Positions 13,187-13,853 of a stretch of 13,853 nucleotides of DNA are shown in pieces. Under the pieces are notes generated by a model that saw only the letters and a list, made by a program, of their open reading frames with translations, did no database searches and was not told the DNA's origin. Location of the stretch: positions 1 to 13,853 of the forward strand of contig JAJNQF010000274.1 in assembly GCA_021154945.1 (NCBI GenBank). The letters are read 5' to 3'. The translations under genes and the position numbers were made by a program. Within the stretch, counting starts at the first letter, position 1. The number at the start of each line of letters is the position of its first letter. Source of the stretch: Sphingomonas sp. Its GTDB lineage: Bacteria > Pseudomonadota > Alphaproteobacteria > Sphingomonadales > Sphingomonadaceae.

Positions 13187-13853
13187 CCTTGCCCCAGCAG
13201 ATCGAGTTCGGCGTCCAAACGGACCCGGGCGAGGTCGTTCAGATGGGCGAAAGTCGCCGTCGTACGCGAGCCAACGAGCCGGGCTCGCGCGTAATCGAAG
13301 GCTTCGTCGAGGCTCATGGGTTTGATCGCGATACGGGTTTTCGCTTCGCGCTTCGCAAGTGGCGCGGTGACGAGCCAAGGCCGCAACTTGATGCCCGCCG
13401 AACGCCGCCCCAGCAAGGCTTCGATGACCTTCCCGCCGCCACGCGGGGTAACGGGTTCGGATCGAACGGCGTAGCCAGCCTGGGTCATTGCCTCGGAAAG
13501 ACGACCCGGGACATCGTTCGACGGTAGGGCGATCCTAGTGGTTTCGGTGGAAGTAGCGGCGGAATACCGCCGGCCGTGGCGGAGCCCGTCCAGTATCGCC
13601 TTCGCCATGGTGTCAGCGCCGGGATGCTTCATCGACAACGCCAAGCCGACGGCCGCCTCCTGTTTCACGTCGATCAGAATGGTCGCCAGGGGGCGGATCA
13701 CCAGATCGCCAACCCTGACCGGCAACTCCAGCACGGTGCAGTCGACGAGGAGTTCGAATTCGTTTTCGATGCCGCGGGGCAGCAGTGGCGGTCTGGCTCG
13801 GGAAACGTAACGGGCGACGATTTCCTGTCGCGGCAGCGTCCAGCCTGCGTCAA
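13183..13853 (-). CDS. Degenerate Mu/TnsB-like transposase homologue, N-terminus outside window
   Basis: The visible 222 residues are the C-terminal part of a protein whose frame stays open to the window edge; an internal GTG at 13734 is not a likely start. Counting from the first full codon, FELLVDCTVLELPV (Asp37) and PLATILIDVKQEAAVGLALS resemble the first strands of a transposase RNase H core. RIALPSND then falls where the second Asp should be (Pro110, with Asp113 nearby). TPRGGGKVIEALLGRR places Glu144 34 positions after Pro110, close to DD(35)E spacing. So Asp and Glu are kept and the middle Asp appears lost or shifted. It is on the same strand as the tns operon and convergent with the neighbouring homologue. 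The function is unknown; homology is inferred by eye. Confidence 0.6.
   Translation of the reverse strand, partial: DAGWTLPRQEIVARYVSRARPPLLPRGIENEFELLVDCTVLELPVRVGDLVIRPLATILIDVKQEAAVGLALSMKHPGADTMAKAILDGLRHGRRYSAATSTETTRIALPSNDVPGRLSEAMTQAGYAVRSEPVTPRGGGKVIEALLGRRSAGIKLRPWLVTAPLAKREAKTRIAIKPMSLDEAFDYARARLVGSRTTATFAHLNDLARVRLDAELDLLGQG

Noticed and set aside
1..13853. CRISPR array, tRNA or rRNA genes.
   Set aside because: No regularly spaced direct repeats and no tRNA- or rRNA-like stretches were seen; the only long direct repeat is the pair of leaders at 9779-9921 and 10487-10628.

Overview
The window is high-GC DNA that reads like an alphaproteobacterial chromosome, most likely a sphingomonad. 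That guess rests on base composition, codon use, the neighbourhood of an exopolysaccharide-type flippase, a CBS protein and a GH43 enzyme, and C/G-rich intergenic hairpins. No rRNA or other taxonomic marker is present, so it is an inference.

Layout. (1) Bases 1-3772 look like ordinary chromosome: a Wzx-type polysaccharide flippase (+), a two-CBS-domain protein (-), a small two-helix membrane protein (+) and a secreted GH43 glycosidase (-). Each convergent pair is separated by a strong hairpin. (2) Bases 3773-4487 have no convincing gene but hold two inverted repeats; this is where one edge of the mobile element is most likely to lie. (3) Bases 4488-11932 are a leftward operon of a Tn7-like transposon: a 79-aa unknown ORF, TnsA-type endonuclease, a small TnsB N-terminal-like protein, TnsB-type DDE transposase, TnsC/TniB-type AAA+ ATPase, and a long TniQ/TnsD-type target selector. 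tnsB, tnsC and tniQ are packed with an 8-base overlap and a 1-base gap. (4) Bases 12050-13853 hold two convergent genes whose stop codons overlap by 4 bases. Both proteins look like Mu/TnsB-type RNase H-fold transposase relatives that have lost catalytic residues.

How it may work. By family knowledge, TnsA and TnsB would cut and join the element ends, TniQ would recognise the target and TnsC would bridge TniQ to TnsB. Two features do not fit a textbook Tn7-like module. The first is the pair of apparently catalytically dead transposase-like proteins beside the tns operon. The second is a 143-base leader that occurs twice, in front of tnsB and in front of a small gene encoding only a TnsB-like N-terminal segment. 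The two leaders are about 92% identical while the coding sequences that follow have diverged strongly, and each leader can form alternative hairpins next to the ribosome binding site. This suggests a regulatory or DNA-binding role for the leader.

Limits. I could not identify the transposon ends, target-site duplication or attachment site. No CRISPR array, tRNA or recognisable cargo is visible. The rightmost gene runs off the window.
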